Shown here: positions 47,753 to 60,536 of the stretch, piece by piece
Layout: every line of letters starts with the position of its first letter
Position numbering within the stretch: position 1 is the first letter of the stretch
DNA from: Synchiropus splendidus
Lineage: Eukaryota; Chordata; Actinopteri; Syngnathiformes; Callionymidae
DNA: 64,000 bases
NCBI RefSeq assembly: GCF_027744825.2
Contig: NW_026527056.1
Coordinates: 620,001 to 684,000 of the forward strand
Direction: 5' to 3'
Position numbers and translations under genes: made by a program
The notes under the pieces: generated by a model
What the model saw: the letters and a program-made list of their open reading frames with translations, nothing else
Databases searched by the model: none
Told to the model about the DNA's origin: nothing

Positions 47753-48316
47753 GTCTTTCTAGTAGTTGCACATCAAATCTAAACTGTCTGAAGTGTTTTT
47801 CCAAAGTTATCAACACTTTTATGTTTGGCGTTCCGAAACCCACCTTATCTCAGGCTGAAAAGCGTTTTTACGCATTGTGCCATAACTTTTCAGGGAAGCT
47901 TCAGAACATGAAATTTTAACCTCCCACTATAGCAGAAAGGGTCTTTCTAGTAGTTGCACATCAAATCTAAGCTGTCTGAAGTGTTTTTCAAAAGTTATCA
48001 ACACTTTTATGTTTGGCGTTCCGAAACCCACCTTATCTCAGGCTGAAAAGCGTTTTTGTGCATTGTGCCATAACTTTTCAGGAAAGCTTCAGAACATGAA
48101 ATTTTAACCTCCCACTATAGCAGAAAGGGTCTTTCTAGTAGTTGCACATCAAATCTAAACTGTCTGAAGTGTTTTTCCAAAGTTATCAACACTTTTATGT
48201 TTGGCGTTCCGAAACCCACCTTATCTCAGGCTGAAAAGCGTTTTTACGCATTGTGCCATAACTTTTCAGGGAAGCTTCAGAACATGAAATTTTAACCTCC
48301 CACTATAGCAGAAAGG
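47753..48316. repeat. B-C-B units
   Basis: Three standard units lie before the hexamer-like block; nothing else is present. Confidence 0.8.
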
Positions 48317-49256
48317 GTCTTTCTAGTAGGTGCACATCAAATCTAAGCTCTCTGAAGTGTTTTTCGAAAGTTATCAACACTTTTATGTTTGGCGTTCCGA
48401 AACCCACCTTATCTCAGGCTGAAAAGCGTTTTTGTGCATTGTGCCATAACTTTTCAGGAAAGCTTCAGAACATGAAATTGTAACCTCCCACTATAGCAGA
48501 AAGGGTCTTTCTAGTAGTTGCACATCAAATCTAAACTGTCTGAAGTGTTTTTCCAAAGTTATCAACACTTTTATGTTTGGCGTTCCGAAACCCACCTTAT
48601 CTCAGGCTGAAAAGCGTTTTTGTGCATTGTGCCATAACTTTTCAGGGAAGCTTCAGAACATGAAATTTTAACCTCCCACTATAGCAGAAAGGGTCTTTCT
48701 AGTAGTTGCACATCAAATCTAAGCTGTCTGAAGTGTTTTTCAAAAGTTATCAACACTTTTATGTTTGGCGTTCCGAAACCCACCTTATCTCAGGCTGAAA
48801 AGCGTTTTTGTGCATTGTGCCATAACTTTTCAGGGAAGCTTCAGAACATGAAATTTTAACCTCCCACTATAGCAGAAAGGGTCTTTCTAGTAGTTGCACA
48901 TCAAATCTAAGCTGTCTGAAGTGTTTTTCAAAAGTTATCAACACTTTTATGTTTGGCGTTCCGAAACCCACCTTATCTCAGGCTGAAAAGCGTTTTTGTG
49001 CATTGTGCCATAACTTTTCAGGGAAGCTTCAGAACATGAAATTTTAACCTCCCACTATAGCAGAAAGGGTCTTTCTAGTAGTTGCACATCAAATCTAAGC
49101 TGTCTGAAGTGTTTTTCAAAAGTTATCAACACTTTTATGTTTGGCGTTCCGAAACCCACCTTATCTCAGGCTGAAAAGCGTTTTTGTGCATTGTGCCATA
49201 ACTTTTCAGGAAAGCTTCAGAACATGAAATTTTAACCTCCCACTATAGCAGAAAGG
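48317..49256. repeat. Partial hexamer A-E-Cg-Cg-C
   Basis: Five units match the first five of the 31773 hexamer in type, including the A unit ending AAATTGTAAC and two successive Cg units. GAAAATCG is absent, and the sixth (B) position is replaced by D at 49257. Confidence 0.82.
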
Positions 49257-52200
49257 GTCTTTCTAGTAGTTGCACATCAAATCTAAACTGTCTGAAGTGT
49301 TTTTCCAAAGTTATTAACACTTTTATGTTTGGCGTTCCGAAACCCACCTTATCTCAGGCTGAAAAGCGTTTTTGTGCATTGTGCCATAACTTTTCAGGGA
49401 AGCTTCAGAACATGAAATTTTAACCTCCCACTATAGCAGAAAGTGTCTTTCTAGTAGTTGCACATCAAATCTAAACTGTCTGAAGTGTTTTTCCAAAGTT
49501 ATCAACACTTTTATGTTTGGCGTTCCGAAACCCACCTTATCTCAGGCTGAAAAGCGTTTTTGTGCATTGTGGCATAACTTTTCAGGGAAGGTTCAGAACA
49601 TGAAATTTTAACCTCCCACTATAGCAGAAAGGGTCTTTCTAGTAGTTGCACATCAAATCTAAGCTGTCTGAAGTGTTTTTCAAAAGTTATCAACACTTTT
49701 ATGTTTGGCGTTCCGAAACCCACCTTATCTCAGGCTGAAAAGCGTTTTTGTGCATTGTGCCATAACTTTTCAGGAAAGCTTCAGAACATGAAATTTTAAC
49801 CTCCCACTATAGCAGAAAGGGTCTTTCTAGTAGTTGCACATCAAATCTAAACTGTCTGAAGTGTTTTTCCAAAGTTATCAACACTTTTATGTTTGGCGTT
49901 CCGAAACCCACCTTATCTCAGGCTGAAAAGCGTTTTTACGCATTGTGCCATAACTTTTCAGGGAAGATTCAGAACATGAAATTTTAACCTCCCACTATAG
50001 CAGAAAGGGTCTTTCTAGTAGGTGCACATCAAATCTAAGCTCTCTGAAGTGTTTTTCGAAAGTTATCAACACTTTTATGTTTGGCGTTCCGAAACCCACC
50101 TTATCTCAGGCTGAAAAGCGTTTTTGTGCATTGTGCCATAACTTTTCAGGAAAGCTTCAGAACATGAAATTTTAACCTCCCACTATAGCAGAAAGGGTCT
50201 TTCTAGTAGTTGCACATCAAATCTAAGCTGTCTGAAGTGTTTTTCAAAAGTTATCAACACTTTTATGTTTGGCGTTCCGAAACCCACCTTATCTCAGGCT
50301 GAAAAGCGTTTTTGTGCATTGTGCCATAACTTTTCAGGAAAGCTTCAGAACATGAAATTTTAACCTCCCACTATAGCAGAAAGGGTCTTTCTAGTAGTTG
50401 CACATCAAATCTAAACTGTCTGAAGTGTTTTTCCAAAGTTATCAACACTTTTATGTTTGGCGTTCCGAAACCCACCTTATCTCAGGCTGAAAAGCGTTTT
50501 TACGCATTGTGCCATAACTTTTCAGGGAAGCTTCAGAACATGAAATTTTAACCTCCCACTATAGCAGAAAGGGTCTTTCTAGTAGGTGCACATCAAATCT
50601 AAGCTCTCTGAAGTGTTTTTCGAAAGTTATCAACACTTTTATGTTTGGCGTTCCGAAACCCACCTTATCTCAGGCTGAAAAGCGTTTTTGTGCATTGTGC
50701 CATAACTTTTCAGGGAAGCTTCAGAACATGAAATTTTAACCTCCCACTATAGCAGAAAGGGTCTTTCTAGTAGTTGCACATCAAATCTAAACTGTCTGAA
50801 GTGTTTTTCCAAAGTTATTAACACTTTTATGTTTGGCGTTCCGAAACCCACCTTATCTCAGGCTGAAAAGCGTTTTTGTGCATTGTGCCATAACTTTTCA
50901 GGAAAGCTTCAGAACATGAAATTTTAACCTCCCACTATAGCAGAAAGGGTCTTTCTAGTAGTTGCACATCAAATCTAAGCTGTCTGAAGTGTTTTTCAAA
51001 AGTTATCAACACTTTTATGTTTGGCGTTCCGAAACCCACCTTATCTCAGGCTGAAAAGCGTTTTTGTGCATTGTGCCATAACTTTTCAGGAAAGCTTCAG
51101 AACATGAAATTTTAACCTCCCACTATAGCAGAAAGGGTCTTTCTAGTAGTTGCACATCAAATCTAAACTGTCTGAAGTGTTTTTCCAAAGTTATCAACAC
51201 TTTTATGTTTGGCGTTCCGAAACCCACCTTATCTCAGGCTGAAAAGCGTTTTTGTGCATTGTGCCATAACTTTTCAGGGAAGCTTCAGAACATGAAATTT
51301 TAACCTCCCACTATAGCAGAAAGGGTCTTTCTAGTAGTTGCACATCAAATCTAAACTGTCTGAAGTGTTTTTCCAAAGTTATCAACACTTTTATGTTTGG
51401 CGTTCCGAAACCCACCTTATCTCAGGCTGAAAAGCGTTTTTACGCATTGTGCCATAACTTTTCAGGGAAGCTTCAGAACATGAAATTTTAACCTCCCACT
51501 ATAGCAGAAAGGGTCTTTCTAGTAGTTGCACATCAAATCTAAACTGTCTGAAGTGTTTTTCCAAAGTTATTAACACTTTTATGTTTGGCGTTCCGAAACC
51601 CACCTTATCTCAGGCTGAAAAGCGTTTTTGTGCATTGTGCCATAACTTTTCAGGGAAGCTTCAGAACATGAAATTTTAACCTCCCACTATAGCAGAAAGG
51701 GTCTTTCTAGTAGTTGCACATCAAATCTAAGCTGTCTGAAGTGTTTTTCAAAAGTTATCAACACTTTTATGTTTGGCGTTCCGAAACCCACCTTATCTCA
51801 GGCTGAAAAGCGTTTTTGTGCATTGTGCCATAACTTTTCAGGAAAGCTTCAGAACATGAAATTTTAACCTCCCACTATAGCAGAAAGGGTCTTTCTAGTA
51901 GTTGCACATCAAATCTAAACTGTCTGAAGTGTTTTTCCAAAGTTATCAACACTTTTATGTTTGGCGTTCCGAAACCCACCTTATCTCAGGCTGAAAAGCG
52001 TTTTTGTGCATTGTGCCATAACTTTTCAGGGAAGCTTCAGAACATGAAATTTTAACCTCCCACTATAGCAGAAAGGGTCTTTCTAGTAGTTGCACATCAA
52101 ATCTAAGCTGTCTGAAGTGTTTTTCAAAAGTTATCAACACTTTTATGTTTGGCGTTCCGAAACCCACCTTATCTCAGGCTGAAAAGCGTTTTTGTGCATT

Positions 52201-52640
52201 GTGCCATAACTTTTCAGGAAAGCTTCAGAACATGAAATTTTAACCTCCCACTATAGCAGAAAGGGTCTTTCTAGTAGTTGCACATCAAATCTAAACTGTC
52301 TGAAGTGTTTCTCCAAAGTTATCAACACTTTTATGTTTGGCGTTCCGAAACCCACCTTATCTCAGGCTGAAAAGCGTTTTTACGCATTGTGCCATAACTT
52401 TTCAGGGAAGCTTCAGAACATGAAATTTTAACCTCCCACTATAGCAGAAAGGGTCTTTTTAGTAGGTGCACATCAAATCTAAGCTCTCTGAAGTGTTTTT
52501 CGAAAGTTATCAACACTTTTATGTTTGGCGTTCCGAAACCCACCTTATCTCAGGCTGAAAAGCGTTTTTGTGCATTGTGCCATAACTTTTCAGGGAAGCT
52601 TCAGAACATGAAATTTAAACCTCCCACTATAGCAGAAAGG
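49257..52640. repeat. Irregular stretch of 18 units
   Basis: Order is D-E-C-B-A-C-B-A-D-C-E-B-D-C-E-C-B-A. Private changes include AAAGTGTC near 49444, TGTGGCAT near 49571, GGGAAGGTTC near 49591, GGGAAGATTC near 49967, TTTCTCC near 52311, CTTTTTAG near 52458 and ATTTAAACC near 52617, the last in an A unit rather than E. Confidence 0.82.
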
Positions 52641-54144
52641 GTCTTTCTAGTAGTTGCACATCAAATCTAAGCTGTCTGAAGTGTTTTTCAAAAGTTATCA
52701 ACACTTTTATGTTTGGCGTTCCGAAACCCACCTTATCTCAGGCTGAAAAGCGTTTTTGTGCACTGTGCCATAACTTTTCAGGAAAGCTTCAGAACATGAA
52801 ATTTTAACCTCCCACTATCGAAGAAAGGGTCTTTCTAGTAGTTGCACATCAAATCTAAACTGTCTGAAGTGTTTTTCCAAAGTTATCAACACTTTTATGT
52901 TTGGCGTTCCGAAACCCACCTTATCTCAGGCTGAAAAGCGTTTTTACGCATTGTGCCATAACTTTTCAGGGAAGCTTCAGAACATGAAATTTTAACCTCC
53001 CACTATAGCAGAAAGGGTCTTTCTAGTAGGTGCACATCAAATCTAAGCTCTCTGAAAAGTTTTTCGAAAGTTATCAACACTTTTATGTTTGGCGTTCCGA
53101 AACCCACCTTATCTCAGGCTGAAAAGCGTTTTTGTGCATTGTGCCATAACTTTTCAGGAAAGCTTCAGAACATGAAATTTTAACCTCCCACTATAGCAGA
53201 AAGGGTCTTTCTAGTAGTTGCACATCAAATCTAAGCTGTCTGAAGTGTTTTTCAAAAGTTATCAACACTTTTATGTTTGGCGTTCCGAAACCCACCTTAT
53301 CTCAGGCTGAAAAGCGTTTTTGTGCATTGTGCCATAACTTTTCAGGAATGCTTCAGAACATGAAATTTTAACCTCCCACTATAGCAGAAAGGGTCTTTCT
53401 AGTAGTTGCACATCAAATCTAAACTGTCTGAAGTGTTTTTCCAAAGTTATCAACACTTTTATGTTTGGCGTTCCGAAACCCACCTTATCTCAGGCTGAAA
53501 AGCGTTTTTGTGCATTGTGCCATAACTTTTCAGGAAAGCTTCAGAACATGAAATTTTAACCTCCCACTATAGCAGAAAGGGTCTTTCTAGTAGTTGCACA
53601 TCAAATCTAAGCTGTCTGAAGTGTTTTTCAAAAGTTATCAACACTTTTATGTTTGGCGTACCGAAACCCACCTTATCTCAGGCTGAAAAGCGTTTTTGTG
53701 CATTGTGCCATAACTTTTCAGGAAAGCTTCAGAACATGACATTTTAACTTCCCACTATAGCAGAAAGGGTCTTTCTAGTAGTTGCACATCAAATCTAAAC
53801 TGTCTGAAGTGTTTTTCCAAAGTTATCAACACTTTTATGTTTGGCGTTCCGAAACCCACCTTATCTCAGGCTGAAAAGCGTTTTTGTGCATTGTGCCATA
53901 ACTTTTCAGGAAAGCTTCAGAACATGAAATTTTAACCTCCCACTATAGCAGAAAGGGTCTTTCTAGTAGTTGCACATCAAATCTAAGCTATCTTAAGTGT
54001 TTTTCAAAAGTTATCAACACTTTTATGTTTGGCGTTCCGAAACCCACCTTATCTCAGGCTGAAAAGCGTTTTTGTGCATTGTGGCATAACTTTTCAGGGA
54101 AGCTTCAGAACATGAAATTTTAACCTCCCACTATAGCAGAAAGG
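52641..54144. repeat. Octamer C-B-A-C-E-C-E-C'' copy 2
   Basis: It has the same order as at 44933 and 59033. The first unit ends ATCGAAGAAAG. The sixth has CGTACCG, GACATTTT and AACTTCCC. The eighth (53957) is C'' with GCTATCTTAA and TGTGGCAT, and overlaps the dimer pair that follows. Confidence 0.84.
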
Positions 54145-54708
54145 GTCTTTCTAGTAGTTGCACATCAAATCTAAACTGTCTGAAGTGTTTTTCCAAAGTT
54201 ATCAACACTTTTATGTTTGGCGTTCCGAAACCCACCTTATCTCAGGCTGAAAAGCGTTTTTACGCATTGTGCCATAACTTTTCAGGGAAGCTTCAGAACA
54301 TGAAATTTTAACCGCCCACAATAGCAGAAAGGGTCTTTCTAGTAGTTGCACATCAAATCTAAGCTATCTTAAGTGTTTTTCAAAAGTTATCAACACTTTT
54401 ATGTTTGGCGTTCCGAAACCCACCTTATCTCAGGCTGAAAAGCGTTTTTGTGCATTGTGGCATAACTTTTCAGGGAAGCTTCAGAACATGAAATTTTAAC
54501 CTCCCACTATAGCAGAAAGGGTCTTTCTAGTAGTTGCACATCAAATCTAAACTGTCTGAAGTGTTTTTCCAAAGTTATCAACACTTTTATGTTTGGCGTT
54601 CCGAAACCCACCTTATCTCAGGCTGAAAAGCGTTTTTACGCATTGTGCCATAACTTTTCAGGGAAGCTTCAGAACATGAAATTTTAACCGCCCACAATAG
54701 CAGAAAGG
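53957..54708. repeat. Dimer C''-B x2, identical by eye
   Basis: Two 376-bp copies (53957-54332 and 54333-54708). C'' carries GCTATCTTAA and TGTGGCAT; B ends ACCGCCCACAAT in copy 2 (and in copy 1 at 54310-54321). I see no difference between them except that the last bases of the first C'' and the second agree with standard units. This is the most recent-looking duplication in the window. Confidence 0.86.
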
Positions 54709-55084
54709 GTCTTTCTAGTAGTTGCACATCAAATCTAAGCTGTCTGAAGTGTTTTTCAAAAGTTATCAACACTTTTATGTTTGGCGTTCCGAAACCCACC
54801 TTATCTCAGGCTGAAAAGCGTTTTTGTGCATTGTGCCATAACTTTTCAGGAAAGCTTCAGAACATGAAATTTTAACCTCCCACTATAGCAGAAAGAGTCT
54901 TTCTAGTAGTTGCACATCAAATCTAAACTGTCTGAAGTGTTTTTCCAAAGTTATCAACACTTTTATGTTTGGCGTTCCGAAACCCACCTTATCTCAGGCT
55001 GAAAAGCGTTTTTACGCATTGTGCCATAACTTTTCAGGGAAGCTTCAGAACATGAAATTTTAACCTCCCACTATAGCAGAAAGG
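54709..55084. repeat. C-B pair
   Basis: A standard C and a B lie between the dimer pair and the hexamer copy. The C unit ends AAAGA, which alters the junction dyad near 54896. Confidence 0.78.
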
Positions 55085-56212
55085 GTCTTTCTAGTAGGTG
55101 CACATCAAATCTAAGCTCTCTGAAGTGTTTTTCGAAAGTTATCAACACTTTTATGTTTGGCGTTCCGAAACCCACCTTATCTCAGGCTGAAAAGCGTTTT
55201 TGTGCATTGTGCTATAACTTTTCAGGAAAGTTTCAGAACATGAAATTGTAACCTCCCACTATAGCAGAAAGGGTCTTTCTAGTAGTTGCACATCAAATCT
55301 AAACTGTCTGAAGTGTTTTTCCAAAGTTATCAACACTTTTATGTTTGGCGTTCCGAAACCCACCTTATCTCAGGCTGAAAAGCGTTTTTGTGCATTGTGC
55401 CATAACTTTTCAGGGAAGCTTCAGAACATGAAATTTTAACCTCCCACTATAGCAGAAAGGGTCTTTCTAGTAGTTGCACATCAAATCTAAGCTGTCTGAA
55501 GTGTTTTTCAAAAGTTATCAACACTTTTATGTTTGGCGTTCCGAAACCCACCTTATCTCAGGCTGAAAAGCGTTTTTGTGCATTGTGCCATAACTTTTCA
55601 GGGAAGCTTCAGAACATGAAATTTTAACCTCCCACTATAGCAGAAAGGGTCTTTCTAGTAGTTGCACATCAAATCTAAGCTGTCTGAAGTGTTTTTCAAA
55701 AGTTATCAACACTTTTATGTTTGGCGTTCCGAAACCCACCTTATCTCAGGCTGAAAAGCGTTTTTGTGCATTGTGCCATAACTTTTCAGGGAAGCTTCAG
55801 AACATGAAATTTTAACCTCCCACTATAGCAGAAAGGGTCTTTCTAGTAGTTGCACATCAAATCTAAGCTGTCTGAAGTGTTTTTCAAAAGTTATCAACAC
55901 TTTTATGTTTGGCGTTCCGAAACCCACCTTATCTCAGGCTGAAAAGCGTTTTTGTGCATTGTGCCATAACTTTTCAGGGAAGCTTCAGAACATGAAATTT
56001 TAACCTCCCACTATAGCAGAAAGGGTCTTTCTAGTAGTTGCACATCAAATCTAAACTGTCTGAAGTGTTTTTCCAAAGTTATCAACACGTTTATGTTTGG
56101 CGTTCCGAAACCCACCTTATCTCATGCTGAAAAGCGTTTTTACGCATTGTGCCATAACTTTTCAGGGAAGCTTCAGAACATGAAATTTTAACCTCCCACT
56201 ATAGCAGAAAGG
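55085..56212. repeat. Hexamer A-E-Cg-Cg-Cg-B, distant copy
   Basis: It matches the 31773/32901 hexamers: A ends AAATTGTAAC, E, three C units with G143 (the fifth is C with A143 in the others), and B with CAACACGTTT near 56085. A also has GCTATAAC and AGTTTCAG near 55212-55233. It lies 22-23 kb from its relatives. Confidence 0.83.
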
Positions 56213-56588
56213 GTCTTTCTAGTAGGTGCACATCAAATCTAAGCTCGCTGAAGTGTTTTTCGAAAGTTATCAACACTTTTATGTTTGGCGTTCCGAAACC
56301 CACCTTATCTCAGGCTGAAAAGCGTTTTTGTGCATTGTGCCATAACTTTTCAGGGAAGCTTCAGAACATGAAATTTTAACCTCCCACTATAGCAGAAAGG
56401 GTCTTTCTAGTAGTTGCACATCAAATCTAAGCTGTCTGAAGTGTTTTTCAAAAGTTATCAACACTTTTATGTTTGGCGTTCCGAAACCCACCTTATCTCA
56501 GGCTGAAAAGCGTTTTTGTGCATTGTGCCATAACTTTTCAGGAAAGCTTCAGAACATGAAATTTTAACCTCCCACTATAGCAGAAAGG
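56213..56588. repeat. A-C pair
   Basis: An A with CTCGCTG near 56247 and a standard C join the hexamer copy to the octamer copy. Confidence 0.78.
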
Positions 56589-58092
56589 GTCTTTCTAGTA
56601 GTTGCACATCAAATCTAAACTGTCTGAAGTGTTTTTCCAAAGTTATCAACACTTTTATGTTTGGCGTTCCGAAACCCACCTTATCTCAGGCTGAAAAGCG
56701 TTTTTACGCATTGTGCCATAACTTTTCAGGGAAGCTTCAGAACATGAAATTTTAACCTCCCACTATAGCAGAAAGGGTCTTTCTAGTAGGTGCACATCAA
56801 ATCTAAGCTGTCTGAAGTGTTTTTCGAAAGTTATCAACACTTTTGTGTTTGGCGTTCCGAAACCCACCTTATCTCAGGCTGAAAAGCGTTTTTGTGCATT
56901 GTGCCATAACTTTTCAGGGAAGCTTCAGAACATGAAATTTTAACCTCCCACTATAGCAGAAAGGGTCTTTCTAGTAGTTGCACATCAAATCTAAGCTGTC
57001 TGAAGTGTTTTTCAAAAGTTATCAACACTTTTATGTTTGGCGTTCCGAAACCCACCTTATCTCAGGGTGAAAAGCGTTTTTGTGCATTGTGCCATAACTT
57101 TTCAGGAAAGCTTCAGAACATGAAATTTTAACCTCCCACTATAGCAGAAAGGGTCTTTCTAGTAGTTGCACATCAAATCTAAACTGTCTGAAGTGTTTTT
57201 CCAAAGTTATCAACACTTTTATGTTTGGCGTTCCGAAACCCACCTTATCTCAGGCTGAAAAGCGTTTTTACGCATTGTGCCATAACTTTTCAGGGAAGCT
57301 CCAGAACATGAAATTTTAACCTCCCACTATAGCAGAAAGGGTCTTTCTAGTAGGTGCACATCAAATCTAAGCTCTCTGAAGTGTTTTTCGAAAGTTATCA
57401 ACACTTTTATGTTTGGCGTTCCGAAACCCACCTTATCTCAGGCTGAAAAGCGTTTTTGTGCATTGTGCCATAACTTTTCAGGGAAGCTTCAGAACATGAA
57501 ATTTTAACCTCCCACTATAGCAGAAAGGGTCTTTCTAGTAGTTGCACATCAAATCTAAACTGTCTGAAGTGTTTTTCCAAAGTTATTAACACTTTTATGT
57601 TTGGCGTTCCGAAACCCACCTTATCTCAGGCTGAAAAGCGTTTTTGTGCATTGTGCCATAACTTTTCAGGGAAGCTTCAGAACATGAAATTTTAACCTCC
57701 CACTATAGCAGAAAGGGTCTTTCTAGTAGTTGCACATCAAATCTAAACTGTCTGAAGTGTTTTTCCAAAGTTATCAACACTTTTATGTTTGGCGTTCCGA
57801 AACCCACCTTATCTCAGGCTGAAAAGCGTTTTTGTGCATTGTGCCATAACTTTTCAGGGAAGCTTCAGAACATGAAATTTTAACCTCCCACTATAGCAGA
57901 AAGGGTCTTTCTAGTAGTTGCACATCAAATCTAAGCTGTCTGAAGTGTTTTTCAAAAGTTATCAACACTTTTATGTTTGGCGTTCCGAAACCCACCTTAT
58001 CTCAGGCTGAAAAGCGTTTTTGGGCATTGTGCCATAACTTTTCAGGAAAGCTTCAGAACATGAAATTTTAACCTCCCACTATAGCAGAAAGG
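56589..58092. repeat. Isolated copy of octamer B-F'-C-B-A-D-E-C
   Basis: It has the same order as 18801, 20305 and 27073. F' at 56777 has G69 but C59, like the unit at 14477. Private changes are CAGGGTG near 57066, AGCTCCAG near 57301 and TGGGCATT near 58023. It is the only G69 unit I found right of 27.5 kb. Confidence 0.84.
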
Positions 58093-59032
58093 GTCTTTCT
58101 AGTAGTTGCACATCAAATCTAAGCTGTCTGAAGTGTTTTTCAAAAGTTATCAACACTTTTATGTTTGGCGTTCCGAAACCCACCTTATCTCAGGCTGAAA
58201 AGCGTTTTTGTGCATTGTGCCATAACTTTTCAGGAAAGCTTCAGAACATGAAATTTTAACCTCCCACTATAGCAGAAAGGGTCTTTCTAGTAGTTGCACA
58301 TCAAATCTAAACTGTCTGAAGTGTTTTTCCAAAGTTATTAACACTTTTATGTTTGGCGTTCCGAAACCCACCTTATCTCAGGCTGAAAAGCGTTTTTGTG
58401 CATTGTGCCATAAATTTTCAGGGAAGCTTCAGAACATGAAATTTTAACCTCCCACTATAGCAGAAAGGGTCTTTCTAGTAGTTGCACATCAAATCTAAAC
58501 TGTCTGAAGTGTTTTTCCAAAGTTATCAACACTTTTATGTTTGGCGTTCCGAAACCCACCTTATCTCAGGCTGAAAAGCGTTTTTGTGCATTGTGCCATA
58601 ACTTTTCAGGAAAGCTTCAGAACATGAAATTTTAACCTCCCACTATAGCAGAAAGGGTCTTTCTAGTAGTTGCACATCAAATCTAAGCTGTCTGAAGTGT
58701 TTTTCAAAAGTTATCAACACTTTTATGTTTGGCGTTCCGAAACCCACCTTATCTCAGGCTGAAAAGCGTTTTTGTGCATTGTGCCATAACTTTTCAGGAA
58801 AGCTTCAGAACATGAAATTTTAACCTCCCACTATAGCAGAAAGGGTCTTTCTAGTAGTTGCACATCAAATCTAAACTGTCTGAAGTGTTTTTCCAAAGTT
58901 ATCAACACTTTTATGTTTGGCGTTCCGAAACCCACCTTATCTCAGGCTGAAAAGCGTTTTTGTGCATTGTGCCATAACTTTTCAAGGAAGCTTCAGAACA
59001 TGAAATTTTAACCTCCCACTATAGCAGAAAGG
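58093..59032. repeat. C-D-E-C-E units
   Basis: Five units with private CATAAATTTT near 58413 and TTCAAGGAAG near 58985; E-C alternation continues. Confidence 0.8.
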
Positions 59033-60536
59033 GTCTTTCTAGTAGTTGCACATCAAATCTAAGCTGTCTGAAGTGTTTTTCAAAAGTTATCAACACTTTT
59101 ATGTTTGGCGTTCCGAAACCCACCTTATCTCAGGCTGAAAAGCGTTTTTGTGCATTGTGCCATAACTTTTCAGGAAAGCTTCAGAACATGAAATTTTAAC
59201 CTCCCACTATAGCAGAAAGGGTCTTTCTAGTAGTTGCACATCAAATCTAAACTGTCTGAAGTGTTTTTCCAAAGTTATCAACACTTTTATGTTTGGCGTT
59301 CCGAAACCCACCTTATCTCAGGCTGAAAAGCGTTTTTACGCATTGTGCCATAACTTTTCAGGGAAGCTTCAGAACATGAAATTTTAACCTCCCACTATAG
59401 CAGAAAGGGTCTTTCTAGTAGGTGCACATCAAATCTAAGCTCTCTGAAGTGTTTTTCGAAAGTTATCAACACTTTTATGTTTGGCGTTCCGAAACCCACC
59501 TTATCTCAGGCTGAAAAGCGTTTTTGTGCATTGTGCCATAACTTTTCAGGGAAGCTTCAGAACATGAAATTTTAACCTCCCACTATAGCAGAAAGGGTCT
59601 TTCTAGTAGTTGCACATCAAATCTAAGCTGTCTGAAATGTTTTTCAAAAGTTATCAACACTTTTATGTTTGGCGTTCCGAAACCCACCTTATCTCAGGCT
59701 GAAAAGCGTTTTTGTGCATTGTGCCATAACTTTTCAGGAAAGCTTCAGAACATGAAATTTTAACCTCCCACTATAGCAGAAAGGGTCTTTCTAGTAGTTG
59801 CACATCAAATCTAAACTGTCTGAAGTGTTTTTCCAAAGTTATCAACACTTTTATGTTTGGCGTTCCGAAACCCACCTTATCTCAGGCTGAAAAGCGTTTT
59901 TGTGCATTGTGCCATAACTTTTCAGGAAAGCTTCAGAACATGAAATTTTAACCTCCCACTATAGCAGAAAGGGTCTTTCTAGTAGTTGCACATCAAATCT
60001 AAGCTGTCTGAAGTGTTTTTCAAAAGTTATCAACACTTTTATGTTTGGCGTTCCGAAACCCACCTTATCTCAGGTTGAAAAGCGTTTTTGTGCATTGTGC
60101 CATAACTTTTCAGGAAAGCTTCAGAACATGAAATTTTAACCTCCCACTATAGCAGAAAGGGTCTTTCTAGTAGTTGCACATCAAATCTAAACTGTCTGAA
60201 GTGTTTTTCCAAAGTTATCAACACTTTTATGTTTGGCGTTCCGAAACCCACCTTATCTCAGGCTGAAAAGCGTTTTTGTGCATTGTGCCATAACTTTTCA
60301 GGAAAGCTTCAGAACATGAAATTTTAACCTCCCACTATAGCAGAAAGGCTCTTTCTAGTAGTTGCACATCAAATCTAAGCTATCTTAAGTGTTTTTCAAA
60401 AGTTATCAACACTTTTATGTTTGGCGTTCCGAAACCCACCTTATCTCAGGCTGAAAAGCGTTTTTGTGCATTGTGCCATAACTTTTCAGGGAAGCTTCAG
60501 AACATGAAATTTTAACCTCCCACTATAGCAGAAAGG
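59033..60536. repeat. Octamer C-B-A-C-E-C-E-C'' copy 3
   Basis: It has the same order as at 44933 and 52641, ending in C'' with GCTATCTTAA at 60349-60536. Private changes are GAAATGTTT near 59636, CAGGTTG near 60075 and AAAGGCTC near 60349. Confidence 0.84.

Noticed and set aside
54587..54799. 70-codon minus-strand ORF
   Set aside because: It is opened by CCCACAATAG in the B unit of the second dimer. Satellite sequence only.
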